A stretch of 38,232 bases of DNA from Clostridia bacterium. GTDB taxonomy: Bacteria; Bacillota; Clostridia; Christensenellales; Aristaeellaceae. The stretch lies in NCBI GenBank assembly GCA_030535375.1, contig JAUNJB010000008.1:1-38232 (forward strand), in the 5' to 3' direction. Below, in pieces: positions 17,781 through 26,013 of this stretch. A program made the translations under genes and the position numbers. Under the pieces are notes generated by a model, which saw only the letters and a list, made by a program, of their open reading frames with translations, was not told where the DNA came from and did not search any database. Each line of letters opens with the position of its first letter. Within the stretch, counting starts at the first letter, position 1.

Positions 17781-18182
17781 ATGGCACCTAAGCAGAAGCT
17801 CAAGAAAGTCGTCCGCAAGCGCCGCGAGCGCAAGGTCGTGGAGCGCGGCGCGGCGCACATCCGCTCCTCCTTCAATAACACCATCGTGACGCTCACCGAT
17901 ACCCAGGGCAACGCCCTGAGCTGGGCGTCCGCTGGCGGACTCGGCTTCCGAGGCAGCAAGAAGTCCACGCCGTTCGCGGCGCAGACCGCTGCTGAGACCG
18001 CCGCCAAGGCGGCGATGGAGTACGGCCTGAAGACCGTTGAGGTTTACGTCAAGGGCCCGGGCTCCGGACGTGAAGCCGCGATCCGTTCCCTGCAGGCTGC
18101 GGGCCTGGAGGTCAACATGATCAAGGACGTGACGCCGATTCCGCACAACGGATGCCGTCCGCCCAAGCGCCGTCGCGTGTAA
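17781..18182 (+). CDS. rpsK: ribosomal protein S11 (uS11)
   Basis: S11 (133 residues) forms the platform near the E site. [40 protein letters not shown], and the end [18 protein letters not shown] are canonical. The ATG at 17781 is 9 bases after GAGGAG (17766-17771); a TTG at 17775 would be too close to that site. Confidence 0.98.
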   Translation: MAPKQKLKKVVRKRRERKVVERGAAHIRSSFNNTIVTLTDTQGNALSWASAGGLGFRGSKKSTPFAAQTAAETAAKAAMEYGLKTVEVYVKGPGSGREAAIRSLQAAGLEVNMIKDVTPIPHNGCRPPKRRRV

Positions 18183-18207
18183 GGTTTTGTAAGGAGGACT
18201 ACAGACA

Positions 18208-18804
18208 ATGGCTAACAATAAAGAGCCGATCGCCAAGAAGTGCCGGAGCCTTGATATCTCTCCGGCCGTCATGGGCTATGGCAATAAGAAGTCTACTCGC
18301 AATCCTGGCGGCAACAAGCGCAAGAAGGTTTCCGAGTATGGCACGCAGCTCAAGGAAAAGCAGAAGGTTAAGTTCGTCTACGGCGTGCTGGAGAAGCAGT
18401 TCCATCGCTACTACCTGAAGGCCGCCAACATGAAGGGCATCACCGGTGAGAATCTGCTCAAGCTCCTCGAACTGCGCCTTGACAACGTCATCTATCGCCT
18501 TGGCCTGGCCAAGACCCGCCGTATGGCGCGCCAGATCGTCGTCCATGGCCACGTGCTGGTCAACGGCAAGAAGGTGGACATCCCCTCCTACTCCGTGAAG
18601 GTTGGCGACGTCATCACCCTGCGTGAGCGTTCCCGCGAGCAGGCGAACTTTAAGGCCCTGCGTGAGGGCACCGGTGTCGTGACCCCGAAGTGGCTCACCT
18701 TTGACGCGCCGAACCTCACCGGCAAGGTTGCCGCGATGCCGGCGCGCGAGGATATCGATTGCCCGATCCAGGAGCACCTCATCGTCGAGCTCTATTCTCG
18801 TTAA
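18208..18804 (+). CDS. rpsD: ribosomal protein S4 (uS4), non-zinc form
   Basis: S4 (198 residues) nucleates small-subunit assembly and, in several bacteria, represses its own operon. The S4 RNA-binding domain is LELRLDNVIYRLGLAKTRRM followed by ARQIVVHGHVLVNGKKVDIP. The N-terminus holds a single Cys (residue 12, AKKCRSLDIS), so the four-cysteine zinc site found in C+ versions is absent. Confidence 0.97.
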   Translation: MANNKEPIAKKCRSLDISPAVMGYGNKKSTRNPGGNKRKKVSEYGTQLKEKQKVKFVYGVLEKQFHRYYLKAANMKGITGENLLKLLELRLDNVIYRLGLAKTRRMARQIVVHGHVLVNGKKVDIPSYSVKVGDVITLRERSREQANFKALREGTGVVTPKWLTFDAPNLTGKVAAMPAREDIDCPIQEHLIVELYSR

Positions 18805-18852
18805 TCAGCTGCAATGGTTTTTTCACGGCAACTATGAGGAGGAATCTGCCTA

Positions 18853-19791
18853 ATGATCGAAATCGAAAAGCCCCGCATCGAACGCGTGGAAACCGGCGAC
18901 AGCTATGGCAAGTTCGTCGTCGAGCCGCTTGAGCATGGCTTTGGCCAGACGCTGGGTAACTCCCTGCGCCGTGTGCTGCTGAGCTCTCTGCCGGGCGTTG
19001 CTGTTTCCAGCATCCGCATTGAGGGCATCCAGCATGAGTTTTCCGCCGTTCCCGGCGTCAAGGAAGACGTTGCAGAGATCATCCTCAACCTGAAAGAGCT
19101 TTCTGCCAAGCTGTATTGCGAAGGCCCGAAGACGATTTCCATCAACGTTAAGGGCCCCTGCGAGCTGACCGCTGCCGCGTTGGAGGTGGACGACCAGATC
19201 GAGGTGATCAATCGCGACCTGCACATCGCCACCCTCAACGAGGATGCTGATCTGATCATGCATCTCACGCTTGACAAGGGCCGCGGCTATGTCAGCGCAG
19301 ACCGCAATAAGAACCCGAACATGCCCATCGGGGTCATCCCGACGGATTCCATCTTTACCCCGATCCGCAAGGTGAACTACACCGTGGAAAACACCCGCGT
19401 GGGCCAGGCGACCGACTATGATCGCCTGACGCTTGAGGTGTGGACCGACGGCAGCATCCAGCCGGATGAGGCGATCAGCACCTCGGCCAAGATTCTGGGC
19501 GGCCATCTCAAGCTGTTCATGGATCTGACCGACCAGGTGGTGACCATCGGCTTCAACGAGAAGGAAGACGATCACCGCGAGAAGGTGCTGGAGATGACCA
19601 TCGAGGAGCTCGATCTCTCTGTTCGCGCCTACAACTGCCTCAAGCGCGCCGGCATCAATACGGTGGCCGAGCTTGTGCAGCGCAACCAGGAAGACATGAT
19701 GAAGGTTCGCAATCTGGGCAAAAAGTCTCTTGAAGAGGTCGAGCAGAAGCTCGCCGCTCTGGGGCTCGCTCTGCGTGCCAATGATGAGTAA
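18853..19791 (+). CDS. rpoA: RNA polymerase alpha subunit
   Basis: The 312-residue alpha subunit dimerises to assemble RNA polymerase. The N-terminal domain includes [20 protein letters not shown] and [13 protein letters not shown]; the C-terminal domain, which binds UP elements and activators, includes [16 protein letters not shown] and [16 protein letters not shown] with the DNA-contact Arg, Gly, Lys and Ser. Both domains are complete. A 48-base gap with GAGGAGG precedes it. Confidence 0.98.
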   Translation: MIEIEKPRIERVETGDSYGKFVVEPLEHGFGQTLGNSLRRVLLSSLPGVAVSSIRIEGIQHEFSAVPGVKEDVAEIILNLKELSAKLYCEGPKTISINVKGPCELTAAALEVDDQIEVINRDLHIATLNEDADLIMHLTLDKGRGYVSADRNKNPNMPIGVIPTDSIFTPIRKVNYTVENTRVGQATDYDRLTLEVWTDGSIQPDEAISTSAKILGGHLKLFMDLTDQVVTIGFNEKEDDHREKVLEMTIEELDLSVRAYNCLKRAGINTVAELVQRNQEDMMKVRNLGKKSLEEVEQKLAALGLALRANDE

Positions 19792-19994
19792 CCGGTTTTT
19801 TTAACCGGCTGAAGCTCAAATCCCGCGCAGCGATGCGCGTACATTTTGCCCGACATGGGCTTACTAAGGTCGCGCCTAAGGGAAATATGGGCGCGGCAGA
19901 CGGAGCCTGATCCGCCGCAGGCGGACAGGCTTCCTGTGTGCCGCGTGAAGAACTGTATTTGCAGGAGGCGGGCTGTAAAAGGAGGATAAATATA
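19792..19994 (+). promoter_or_regulatory. highly structured rpoA-rplQ spacer with alternative stems
   Basis: The 203-base spacer holds a 6-bp stem at 19792-19808 around five T, a 6-bp stem with a GCGA tetraloop at 19824-19839, and a 12-bp stem (19904-19909 and 19911-19916 with 19920-19931, one bulged A). The segment 19890-19898 can pair in two mutually exclusive ways: 19890-19895 with 19871-19876, or 19891-19898 with 19939-19946. The ribosome-binding site AAGGAGG (19979-19985) follows. Such competition is typical of regulatory leaders; no known class was recognised. Confidence 0.5.
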
Positions 19995-20504
19995 ATGGCT
20001 CAGCGTAAACTTGGCCGCACGGCCGCTCAGCGCAAGGCGCTTCTTCGCAATCAGGTGACCAATCTGATCTGGTATGGCCGCATCGAGACCACCCTGTCCC
20101 GTGCGAAGGAAGTCCGCAGCATGGCCGAGCGTCTGATCACCCTGGCGATCAACGAGTGCGACAACAATGTTCAGGTCGAGAAGACCTTCAACAACGATAA
20201 AGGCCAGACCGTGACCGTCACCGTGCAGAACGATGCTCCGAGCAAGCTGCATGCCCGCCGTCAGATCATGGCGTATCTGTACGACGTGAAGGAGCCCAAG
20301 CTCGAGGATGAGTCCAAGAGCGCCTACCGTGAGCGCACCAAGGACGTCAAGTATCCGTGCGTGGAGAAGCTCTTCCGCGAGATCGGCCCGAAGTACAAGG
20401 CCCGCAACGCCGAGAAGAACTGCGCCGGCGGCTACACCCGCATCCTCAAGAAGGGCCCGCGCCGCGGCGATGCCGCCGAGATGGTCATTCTCGAGTTGGT
20501 GTAA
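19995..20504 (+). CDS. rplQ: ribosomal protein L17 (bL17), long form
   Basis: L17 is a large-subunit protein at the tunnel exit. The N-terminal core [20 protein letters not shown] and the C-terminal [20 protein letters not shown] are canonical. At 169 residues it is about 40-50 longer than Bacillus or Escherichia coli L17. The extra sequence lies in the middle: a segment with [16 protein letters not shown] and an acidic/basic segment [17 protein letters not shown]. Longer L17 versions occur in Clostridia. It ends the S10-spc-alpha block. Confidence 0.96.
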   Translation: MAQRKLGRTAAQRKALLRNQVTNLIWYGRIETTLSRAKEVRSMAERLITLAINECDNNVQVEKTFNNDKGQTVTVTVQNDAPSKLHARRQIMAYLYDVKEPKLEDESKSAYRERTKDVKYPCVEKLFREIGPKYKARNAEKNCAGGYTRILKKGPRRGDAAEMVILELV

Positions 20505-20516
20505 TCCTTTTGCTAC

Positions 20517-20556
20517 AAAAGAAGCTGTTTCGTCGGGGGACGAAGCAGCTTCTTTT
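20517..20556 (+). terminator. terminator of the S10-spc-alpha operon
   Basis: Bases 20517-20534 pair with 20539-20556 (18 bp with one wobble, GGGG loop), flanked by A4 upstream and ending in T4. It could work in both directions, and closes the 16-kb ribosomal unit. Confidence 0.93.
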
Positions 20557-20630
20557 ACACTTCGATAAAGCCGGGCCCGGAGGAATGGGCGGCGGCGGTC
20601 TCAGGGGAATCAGTGGAGGGGAACCAACGC

Positions 20631-22073
20631 ATGAACGACATGATTCTGATCCTCAATTATTCGGATGAGTTTTCGATGGAGACGGCGCGCAGACTGCGCG
20701 GGGAGCAGATATACAGCCGCATCATCAGCGGAATGACTACGGCCGCGCAGATCCGAGAGATTGCGCCGCGCGGCATCGTGCTCAGCGGCGAGGCATCGAG
20801 CGCGCAGGGCGTGTTTGACGCCGGAATCCTGGAGCTGGGCATTCCCGTGCTTGCGCTGGGGCATACGGTGCATATGATGCTGGCCGCCCAGGGCGGGGCG
20901 AGCGCGGGTGTGGCCATCAATGAGCGAAAGGCGTACATCGAATACGGCAAGAGTGCGCTGTTTGCCGGGGTGACGGGCGGGGAGCGTTACCTCAAGGAGA
21001 CGCTGACGCTGATGCTTCCGCCGGATGTGCAGGTGACGGCGAGCGCCTCCGGCTGCACAATCGCGTTTGAGAACACGGAAAAGAAGCAGTACGGCATACA
21101 GTTTGAGCTGGAGCGCAATGATCCGGAAGGCTCCGCGATTCTCAAAAACTTTGCGCGCGATATCTGCGGCTGCACAGCCTGGTGGTCGCTTGGCGCGGCG
21201 ATGCGCGAGGCGGAGCGAGCGCTCACGGAGGCCGCGGAGCAGGGCGGACGGGCCGTATGCGCCGTCAGCGGCGGCGTGGATTCCACGGTTGCCGCCGTGC
21301 TCACCCATCGCGCGTTTGGCGAGCGGATGACCGCCATCTTTGTGGAAACGGGGCTCATGCGCGAGGGTGAGGGCGCGATGGTCCAGCAGACGTTTGACGC
21401 GCTGGGCATCCCGCTGCTGCACATGGACCGATCCGGCGTGGTGCTTGAGGCGCTGGCGCACCGCCGAAGCATGAGGGAAAAGCGGCTGGTCGTGATGAAT
21501 TGCCTGCATGAGGAAATGATCCGCCAGACTGCGTCCATGCCCGAGGCGAAGACGCTCGTGCTTGGAACGAATTACAGCGACTTTCTGCACGGCGGCAGCA
21601 CATCCGACCGCTGGAACGACTGCGAAATGAACGTTCTGGAGCCGCTGGCCACGCTGTTCAAGGACGAGGTGCGGGCGATTGCCCAGCAGCTGGGCCTGGG
21701 CGCGGAGATTGCGGAGCGCAAGCCGTTCCCGGCGCTGGGCCTGGGCGCCCGGATGGTGGGCGAGGTGACGGGCGAGCGGCTGCAGGCGCTGCGCAGGGCC
21801 GACAGCATCTTTGATGAGGAAATCCGGCTGGCCGGACTCGACCGCAAGCTGTACAAGTATTTTCCAATCCTCACCAGCAGCGATCCGATCTCCGGCATCG
21901 AGATGATGATCCTGCGCGCGGTGACCGTCTCCGGGGGACAGCTGCTGCCCGCGCGATTGCCGTACGACCTGATTGAGCGCACGGTGCGGCGCATTTGTGC
22001 GGATGCACCGACGGTTGCCCGCGTGTTCTATGACGAGACGCCCACGCCTGTGGGCAAGGAGACGTTCACGTGA
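20631..22073 (+). CDS. divergent GMP-synthase-like protein with degenerate glutaminase domain
   Basis: This 480-residue protein has the GuaA layout: an N-terminal class-I glutamine amidotransferase-like domain (about 1-180), an ATP-pyrophosphatase domain with the P-loop SGGVDS (213-218), and a C-terminal dimerisation domain with LPYDLIERTVRRI. The amidotransferase half looks inactive. The nucleophile-elbow position (normally Cys in GxCYGMQ) is Gly77 in LALGHTVHMM, the catalytic His of FHPE is Glu159 in IQFELERN, and the SGGP oxyanion strand reads SGEA. The XMP-contacting motifs also differ: the SHHNVGGLP region reads GGSTSDRWND, PFPGPGL reads PFPALGL, and the KPPATIEWE terminus reads TPVGKETFT. 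It could be an ammonia-dependent synthetase or a paralog with another substrate. The ATG at 20631 follows GGAGG by 11 bases. Confidence 0.75.
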   Translation: MNDMILILNYSDEFSMETARRLRGEQIYSRIISGMTTAAQIREIAPRGIVLSGEASSAQGVFDAGILELGIPVLALGHTVHMMLAAQGGASAGVAINERKAYIEYGKSALFAGVTGGERYLKETLTLMLPPDVQVTASASGCTIAFENTEKKQYGIQFELERNDPEGSAILKNFARDICGCTAWWSLGAAMREAERALTEAAEQGGRAVCAVSGGVDSTVAAVLTHRAFGERMTAIFVETGLMREGEGAMVQQTFDALGIPLLHMDRSGVVLEALAHRRSMREKRLVVMNCLHEEMIRQTASMPEAKTLVLGTNYSDFLHGGSTSDRWNDCEMNVLEPLATLFKDEVRAIAQQLGLGAEIAERKPFPALGLGARMVGEVTGERLQALRRADSIFDEEIRLAGLDRKLYKYFPILTSSDPISGIEMMILRAVTVSGGQLLPARLPYDLIERTVRRICADAPTVARVFYDETPTPVGKETFT

Positions 22074-22098
22074 GCGCGTGATGCCGGCAAGAGAATGA

Positions 22099-22135
22099 GA
22101 AGAGGCTGTGAAGCTACGGGCTTGACAGCCTCTTT
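22099..22135 (+). terminator. terminator after the GuaA-like gene
   Basis: Bases 22100-22109 pair with 22125-22134, with an inner AAGC/GCTT stem, and the 3' side runs into a short T-tract. It separates the GuaA-like gene from the purine cluster. Confidence 0.7.
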
Positions 22136-22256
22136 GTCATGCAAAGAAAGTGCGGATTTTTTCGCTGTTTTTGATCAAAACTTAGATAGCTCCATTGTAT
22201 TCTGCGTCAAAAGACGAATATTTTTTAAAAATCGAGGAAAAAGGTTAGAAAATTGA

Positions 22257-22285
22257 TTGAAAAGCGGAAAAAGACTTGCTATACT
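22257..22285 (+). promoter_or_regulatory. promoter of the purine cluster
   Basis: TTGAAA at 22257-22262 and TATACT at 22280-22285 are spaced 17 bases. The predicted start near 22292 leaves a leader of only about 27 nt, too short for a guanine riboswitch. The region 22136-22256 is AT-rich and holds nothing I recognise. Confidence 0.8.
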
Positions 22286-22318
22286 ATGGGCGATTTCTTT
22301 TTTGGAGGTGCTTTTTCC

Positions 22319-22807
22319 ATGCCCAAGGTTGCGCTCATCATGGGGTCCAAGAGCGATTGGCCATCCCTGAAAGGCTGTGTGGATGTGCTGCGCTCGTTCG
22401 GCATCGAGGTCGAGGTTCACGTTGCGAGTGCGCACAGAACGCCCGAAAAGGTGGCGGCCTTCGCGGACAGCGCTCGGGAAAATGGATTTGAGGCGATCAT
22501 TGCCGCGGCGGGCAAGGCGGCCCACCTGGCGGGCGTCATCGCCGGACATACGACTCTGCCGGTCATCGGCATTCCGATCAAGTCCTCGCTGATGGATGGA
22601 CTGGACTCGCTGCTCTCCACCGTGCAGATGCCCACCGGCATCCCGGTGGCGACGGTCGCCGTCGGCGGCGGGGACAACGCGGCCTATCTGGCGGCGCAGA
22701 TGCTCTCCATCAAGTATCCCGAGCTGGCGAAAAAGCTCGGCGAGCATCGTGAAAAGATGGCCGCGGCCATCGAGGCGGACGACGCCGAAATCAGGGCGCA
22801 GCTGTGA
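22319..22807 (+). CDS. purE: N5-carboxyaminoimidazole ribonucleotide mutase PurE
   Basis: PurE (162 residues) catalyses the carboxylation step of purine synthesis, giving CAIR. The signature GSKSDWP (residues 9-15), HVASAHRTPEKV with the catalytic His, and SLLSTVQMPTGIPVATVAVG are present. The first motif fits class I, which needs PurK to supply N5-CAIR, yet no purK lies in this window. The ATG at 22319 follows GGAGG. It is the first gene of the purine unit. Confidence 0.95.
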   Translation: MPKVALIMGSKSDWPSLKGCVDVLRSFGIEVEVHVASAHRTPEKVAAFADSARENGFEAIIAAAGKAAHLAGVIAGHTTLPVIGIPIKSSLMDGLDSLLSTVQMPTGIPVATVAVGGGDNAAYLAAQMLSIKYPELAKKLGEHREKMAAAIEADDAEIRAQL

Positions 22808-22827
22808 TTCGCCGCTCAGGAGGAGAT

Positions 22828-24240
22828 ATGACGGATATCAAGGAAAAGGGAGACCGGATGGAGGAAGCCTGCGGCGTATTTGGCATCTATGCGCAGGACA
22901 GGGACATCCATGCGGCGGATGCCGCCTACTATGGCCTGTTTGCGCTTCAGCATCGCGGGCAGGAGAGCGCGGGCATCGCCGTGGCGGACGGCAAGGGCAT
23001 TAAGCAGTACCGCAATCTCGGCCTGGTGCCGGAGGTCTTCGACGAGGACGTGCTCAAGGGGCTGACAGGCAGGATTGCCATTGGCCATGTGCGCTATTCC
23101 ACCTTTGGCGGCAAGGATGTCATCAATGCGCAGCCCGTGGTGGCGCGCTGCAAGATTGGCATGCTGGCCCTGGCGCACAATGGCACGCTGGTCAATGCCG
23201 ATGCGCTGCGCACCGATATGGAGGACAATGGCGCCATCTTCCAAACGACGGTGGACAGCGAGGTCATCCTCAATCTGATCGCCCGCGAAAGCAGCAAGGG
23301 GCTGCTGGAGGCAATCAAATCGATGATGAGCGTGGTGCGGGGCGCGTATGCGCTGGTGCTGCTCTCCAAGGACAAGCTGATCGGCATCAGGGACCCTTAC
23401 GGCATCCGCCCGCTGTGCCTGGGACGCATCGGGGACAGCTTCGTGCTGGCGAGCGAGAGCTGCGCGCTCGACGCGATTGGCGCGGAATTCGTGCGCGATG
23501 TGCAGCCGGGCGAGATCGTCATCATCGACGAGGAGGGCATTCACAGCGTGCACACGCCATGCCCGCTTGACAGCCGGCTGTGCCTGTTTGAGTTTGTGTA
23601 CTTTGCCCGGCCGGATTCGGTGATCGACGGCATCAATGTCTATCAGTCCCGCGTGGAGGCGGGACGCCGGCTTGCGATGGAAGACGATATCGAGGCGGAC
23701 ATGGTCATCGGCGTGCCGGACAGCGCGCTGGCCGCAGCGATGGGCTACGCGGAGGTCAGCGGCATCCCTTACGGCGACGGCCTGGCCAAAAACCGCTATG
23801 TCGGCCGCACATTCATTCAGCCCGATCAGGGCATGCGCGAGATGGGCGTGCGCACCAAGCTCAACGCGATGACCCGCAACGTCAAGGGCAAGCGCATCGT
23901 GCTGGTGGACGATTCCATCGTCCGCGGCACGACTAGCCGGCGCATCGTGGAGATGCTGCGCACGGCGGGCGCGAAAGAGGTGCACATGCGCATCTCCTCG
24001 CCGCCGGTGCTCCACCCATGCTATTTCGGCATTGACATCGCGACCAATGAGGAGCTCATCGGCCATGGGCACAGCGTGGAGGAGATCTGCCGCTTCATCG
24101 GCGCGGACAGCCTCAGGTATCTCTCCCTGCCGGATCTGCGCAAAACGGTCGCGGGCTCGGGCTGTCAGTTCTGCACGGGCTGCTTTGACGGACGGTATCC
24201 CATCGACCCCGCTACGGGCGAGATGATCGAGAAGGAATGA
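22828..24240 (+). CDS. purF: amidophosphoribosyltransferase PurF, iron-sulfur type
   Basis: PurF (470 residues) makes phosphoribosylamine from PRPP and glutamine, the first committed purine step. A propeptide of 14 residues precedes the catalytic Cys15 of EEACGVFGIY, to be exposed by cleavage as in Bacillus. The PRPP site is VLVDDSIVRGTTSRR. Cysteines at places equivalent to the 4Fe-4S ligands of the Bacillus enzyme are visible (SRLCLFEF, LHPCYFGID, CQFCTGC), which makes an oxygen-labile enzyme. A GTG at 22804 would extend it; 22828 directly after AGGAGGAG is preferred. Confidence 0.96.
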   Translation: MTDIKEKGDRMEEACGVFGIYAQDRDIHAADAAYYGLFALQHRGQESAGIAVADGKGIKQYRNLGLVPEVFDEDVLKGLTGRIAIGHVRYSTFGGKDVINAQPVVARCKIGMLALAHNGTLVNADALRTDMEDNGAIFQTTVDSEVILNLIARESSKGLLEAIKSMMSVVRGAYALVLLSKDKLIGIRDPYGIRPLCLGRIGDSFVLASESCALDAIGAEFVRDVQPGEIVIIDEEGIHSVHTPCPLDSRLCLFEFVYFARPDSVIDGINVYQSRVEAGRRLAMEDDIEADMVIGVPDSALAAAMGYAEVSGIPYGDGLAKNRYVGRTFIQPDQGMREMGVRTKLNAMTRNVKGKRIVLVDDSIVRGTTSRRIVEMLRTAGAKEVHMRISSPPVLHPCYFGIDIATNEELIGHGHSVEEICRFIGADSLRYLSLPDLRKTVAGSGCQFCTGCFDGRYPIDPATGEMIEKE

Positions 24241-24264
24241 CCCCACGACATATGGAGGATGATT

Positions 24265-25299
24265 ATGGTCACTTATAAGGATGCGGGCGTGGATGTCGAG
24301 CGCGGCTATGAGGCCGTGCGCAGGATGAAGCAGCATGTCGCAACCACGTTTGACGAGAATGTGCTTGGCGGTCTGGGCTCCTTCGGAGGGTTTTACTCGA
24401 TAGAAAACGCGGTCGCGGAAAAGCCCGTGCTCGTGGCGGGCACGGACGGCGTGGGCACCAAGCTCAAGCTGGCGTTCCTGATGGACAGGCACGACACGGT
24501 CGGCATCGACTGCGTGGCGATGTGCGTCAACGATGTCGTCTGCCAGGGGGCGAAGCCGCTGCTCTTCCTTGATTACATCGCGACCGGATATCTCGATCCG
24601 CAGAAGGTGGAGCGGATCGTCGCGGGCGTGGCGGAGGGCTGCCGTCAGGCGGGCTGCGCGCTGATCGGCGGCGAGACGGCGGAGATGCCGGACTTTTATC
24701 CCGCGGGCGAATACGATCTGGCGGGCTTTACCGTCGGGCTGGTGGACAGGGATAAGTCCATCTCCGGCGAGCGCGTCGCGGAAGGGGATGTGCTGGTCGG
24801 CATCGCGTCCTCCGGCGTGCATTCCAACGGCTATTCGCTCGTGCGCAGGCTTGTGCTCACAGAGGATCGGGACATCAACGCGCCGGTGGAGGTCTTTGGC
24901 GGCAAAAGCTGGGGGGAGACGCTGCTTACCCCCACGAAGATCTACGTCAAGTCCGCGCTGGCGGCGTGCGGGGCGGCGGATGTACATGGCATCGCGCACA
25001 TTACCGGCGGCGGCTTCATTGAAAACATCCCGCGCATCCTGCCGGAGGGCCGCAGCGCGTACATCGATCTGGGCGCGTGGCCGGTGCTGCCCGTGTTCAC
25101 CGAACTGCAAAGGCTCGGCGGCCTTGCCGACAGGCAGATGTACAACACGTTCAACATGGGCATCGGCATGGTATTTGCGGCCGCGCCGCAGGAAGCGGAC
25201 GCGCTCATCGCGTCGCTTACGGCGAGCGGCGAGGCGGCGTATCGCATCGGCGTGGTCGGCAGAACCGGCGCGGACGGTGAAAGGCTGGTGCTCCGGTGA
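24265..25299 (+). CDS. purM: phosphoribosylformylglycinamidine cyclo-ligase PurM
   Basis: PurM (344 residues) closes the imidazole ring to give AIR, using ATP. YKDAGVDVERGYEAV at the start, GTDGVGTKLKLAF, GGETAEMPDFYPAGEYDLAG, HSNGYSLVRR and ITGGGFIENIPRILP are family blocks. The ATG at 24265 is 6 bases from GGAGG (24254-24258); an ATG at 24259 abuts that site. It overlaps purN by four bases (GTGA). Confidence 0.97.
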   Translation: MVTYKDAGVDVERGYEAVRRMKQHVATTFDENVLGGLGSFGGFYSIENAVAEKPVLVAGTDGVGTKLKLAFLMDRHDTVGIDCVAMCVNDVVCQGAKPLLFLDYIATGYLDPQKVERIVAGVAEGCRQAGCALIGGETAEMPDFYPAGEYDLAGFTVGLVDRDKSISGERVAEGDVLVGIASSGVHSNGYSLVRRLVLTEDRDINAPVEVFGGKSWGETLLTPTKIYVKSALAACGAADVHGIAHITGGGFIENIPRILPEGRSAYIDLGAWPVLPVFTELQRLGGLADRQMYNTFNMGIGMVFAAAPQEADALIASLTASGEAAYRIGVVGRTGADGERLVLR

Positions 25300-25916
25300 G
25301 CACGAGGATTGCCGTCCTGTGCTCAGGTGGCGGAACCAATTTGCAGGCGCTGATCGACGCGGTAGAGGCCGGCCGCATCGACGGAACGATTGTGCTGGTG
25401 CTGGCGAACGCGTCCCGGGCGTATGCGCTGGAGCGGGCGCGCAAGCACGGCATTCCGGCGCAGTTTGTCAGCAAGAAGCAGGCGGGCAGCGACGAGGCGT
25501 TCAATGATGTGATCCTCGCCAGGCTGCAGGAGGCGGAGGCGGAGCTCGTCGTGCTGGCGGGATATCTGCCCATCGTCGGGCCGCAGATCGTGCGCGCCTA
25601 TGAGCACCGCATCATCAACATCCATCCGGCGCTGATCCCCGCATTCTGCGGCCCGGGCATGTACGGACATCACGTCCATGAGGCCGTGCTCGCCTATGGC
25701 GCGAAGATTTCCGGCGCGACGACGCATTTCGTCGACGAGCAGGTCGATCACGGCGGCGTGATCATGCAAAGGTGCGTGCCCGTGCTCGAGGGCGATACGC
25801 CCGACACGCTGGCCGCACGCGTGCTCACGGTGGAGCACGAAATTCTCCCGGAGAGCGTCAGACTGTACTGTGCCGGAAAATTAGGAGTAGATGGAAGACA
25901 GGTGCATGTGCTATAA
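25296..25916 (+). CDS. purN: phosphoribosylglycinamide formyltransferase PurN
   Basis: PurN (206 residues) transfers the formyl group of 10-formyltetrahydrofolate to GAR. The N-terminal phosphate loop CSGGGTNLQALIDA, the catalytic NIHPALIPAFCGPGMYG (Asn, His) and HFVDEQVDHGGVIMQ (catalytic Asp) are visible. It starts with GTG at 25296 inside the purM stop region. It is the last of four tightly packed purine genes; its stop codon overlaps a promoter element. Confidence 0.96.
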   Translation: MSTRIAVLCSGGGTNLQALIDAVEAGRIDGTIVLVLANASRAYALERARKHGIPAQFVSKKQAGSDEAFNDVILARLQEAEAELVVLAGYLPIVGPQIVRAYEHRIINIHPALIPAFCGPGMYGHHVHEAVLAYGAKISGATTHFVDEQVDHGGVIMQRCVPVLEGDTPDTLAARVLTVEHEILPESVRLYCAGKLGVDGRQVHVL

Positions 25917-25917
25917 T
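25909..25917 (+). promoter_or_regulatory. extended -10 promoter before the GNAT gene
   Basis: TG-C-TATAAT at 25909-25917 overlaps the purN stop codon. I find no good -35, but the extended -10 may suffice. Transcription would start near 25924. Confidence 0.5.
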
Positions 25918-25942
25918 AAACTGTTAGCATATGTGTAAATCC

Positions 25943-25987
25943 CGGGCGGAACGAAAAAGCGCGCTGGTTTGGCGCGCCGTCCGCCCG
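25943..25987 (+). terminator. large GC-rich hairpin between purN and the GNAT gene
   Basis: Bases 25943-25950 pair with 25980-25987 (8 bp), and inside it 25959-25964 pair with 25972-25977 (6 bp). There is no T-run, so it may be a processing stem or a 5'-leader structure of the next gene rather than a true terminator. Confidence 0.45.
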
Positions 25988-26013
25988 ATGCAATGAAGGG
26001 TGTCTTCCAGAAT

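Noticed and set aside
22136-22318. Guanine/purine riboswitch before purE
   Set aside because: The promoter at 22257-22285 leaves only about 27 nt of leader, and no purine-aptamer loop sequence is seen.
22816-25110. Very long open frame on the minus strand opposite purF and purM
   Set aside because: It is antisense to two intact, well-recognised genes, shows no family resemblance, and is explained by GC-rich codon bias. The same holds for other long minus frames at 789-2792, 14045-15700, 26729-28537 and 36022-38214.
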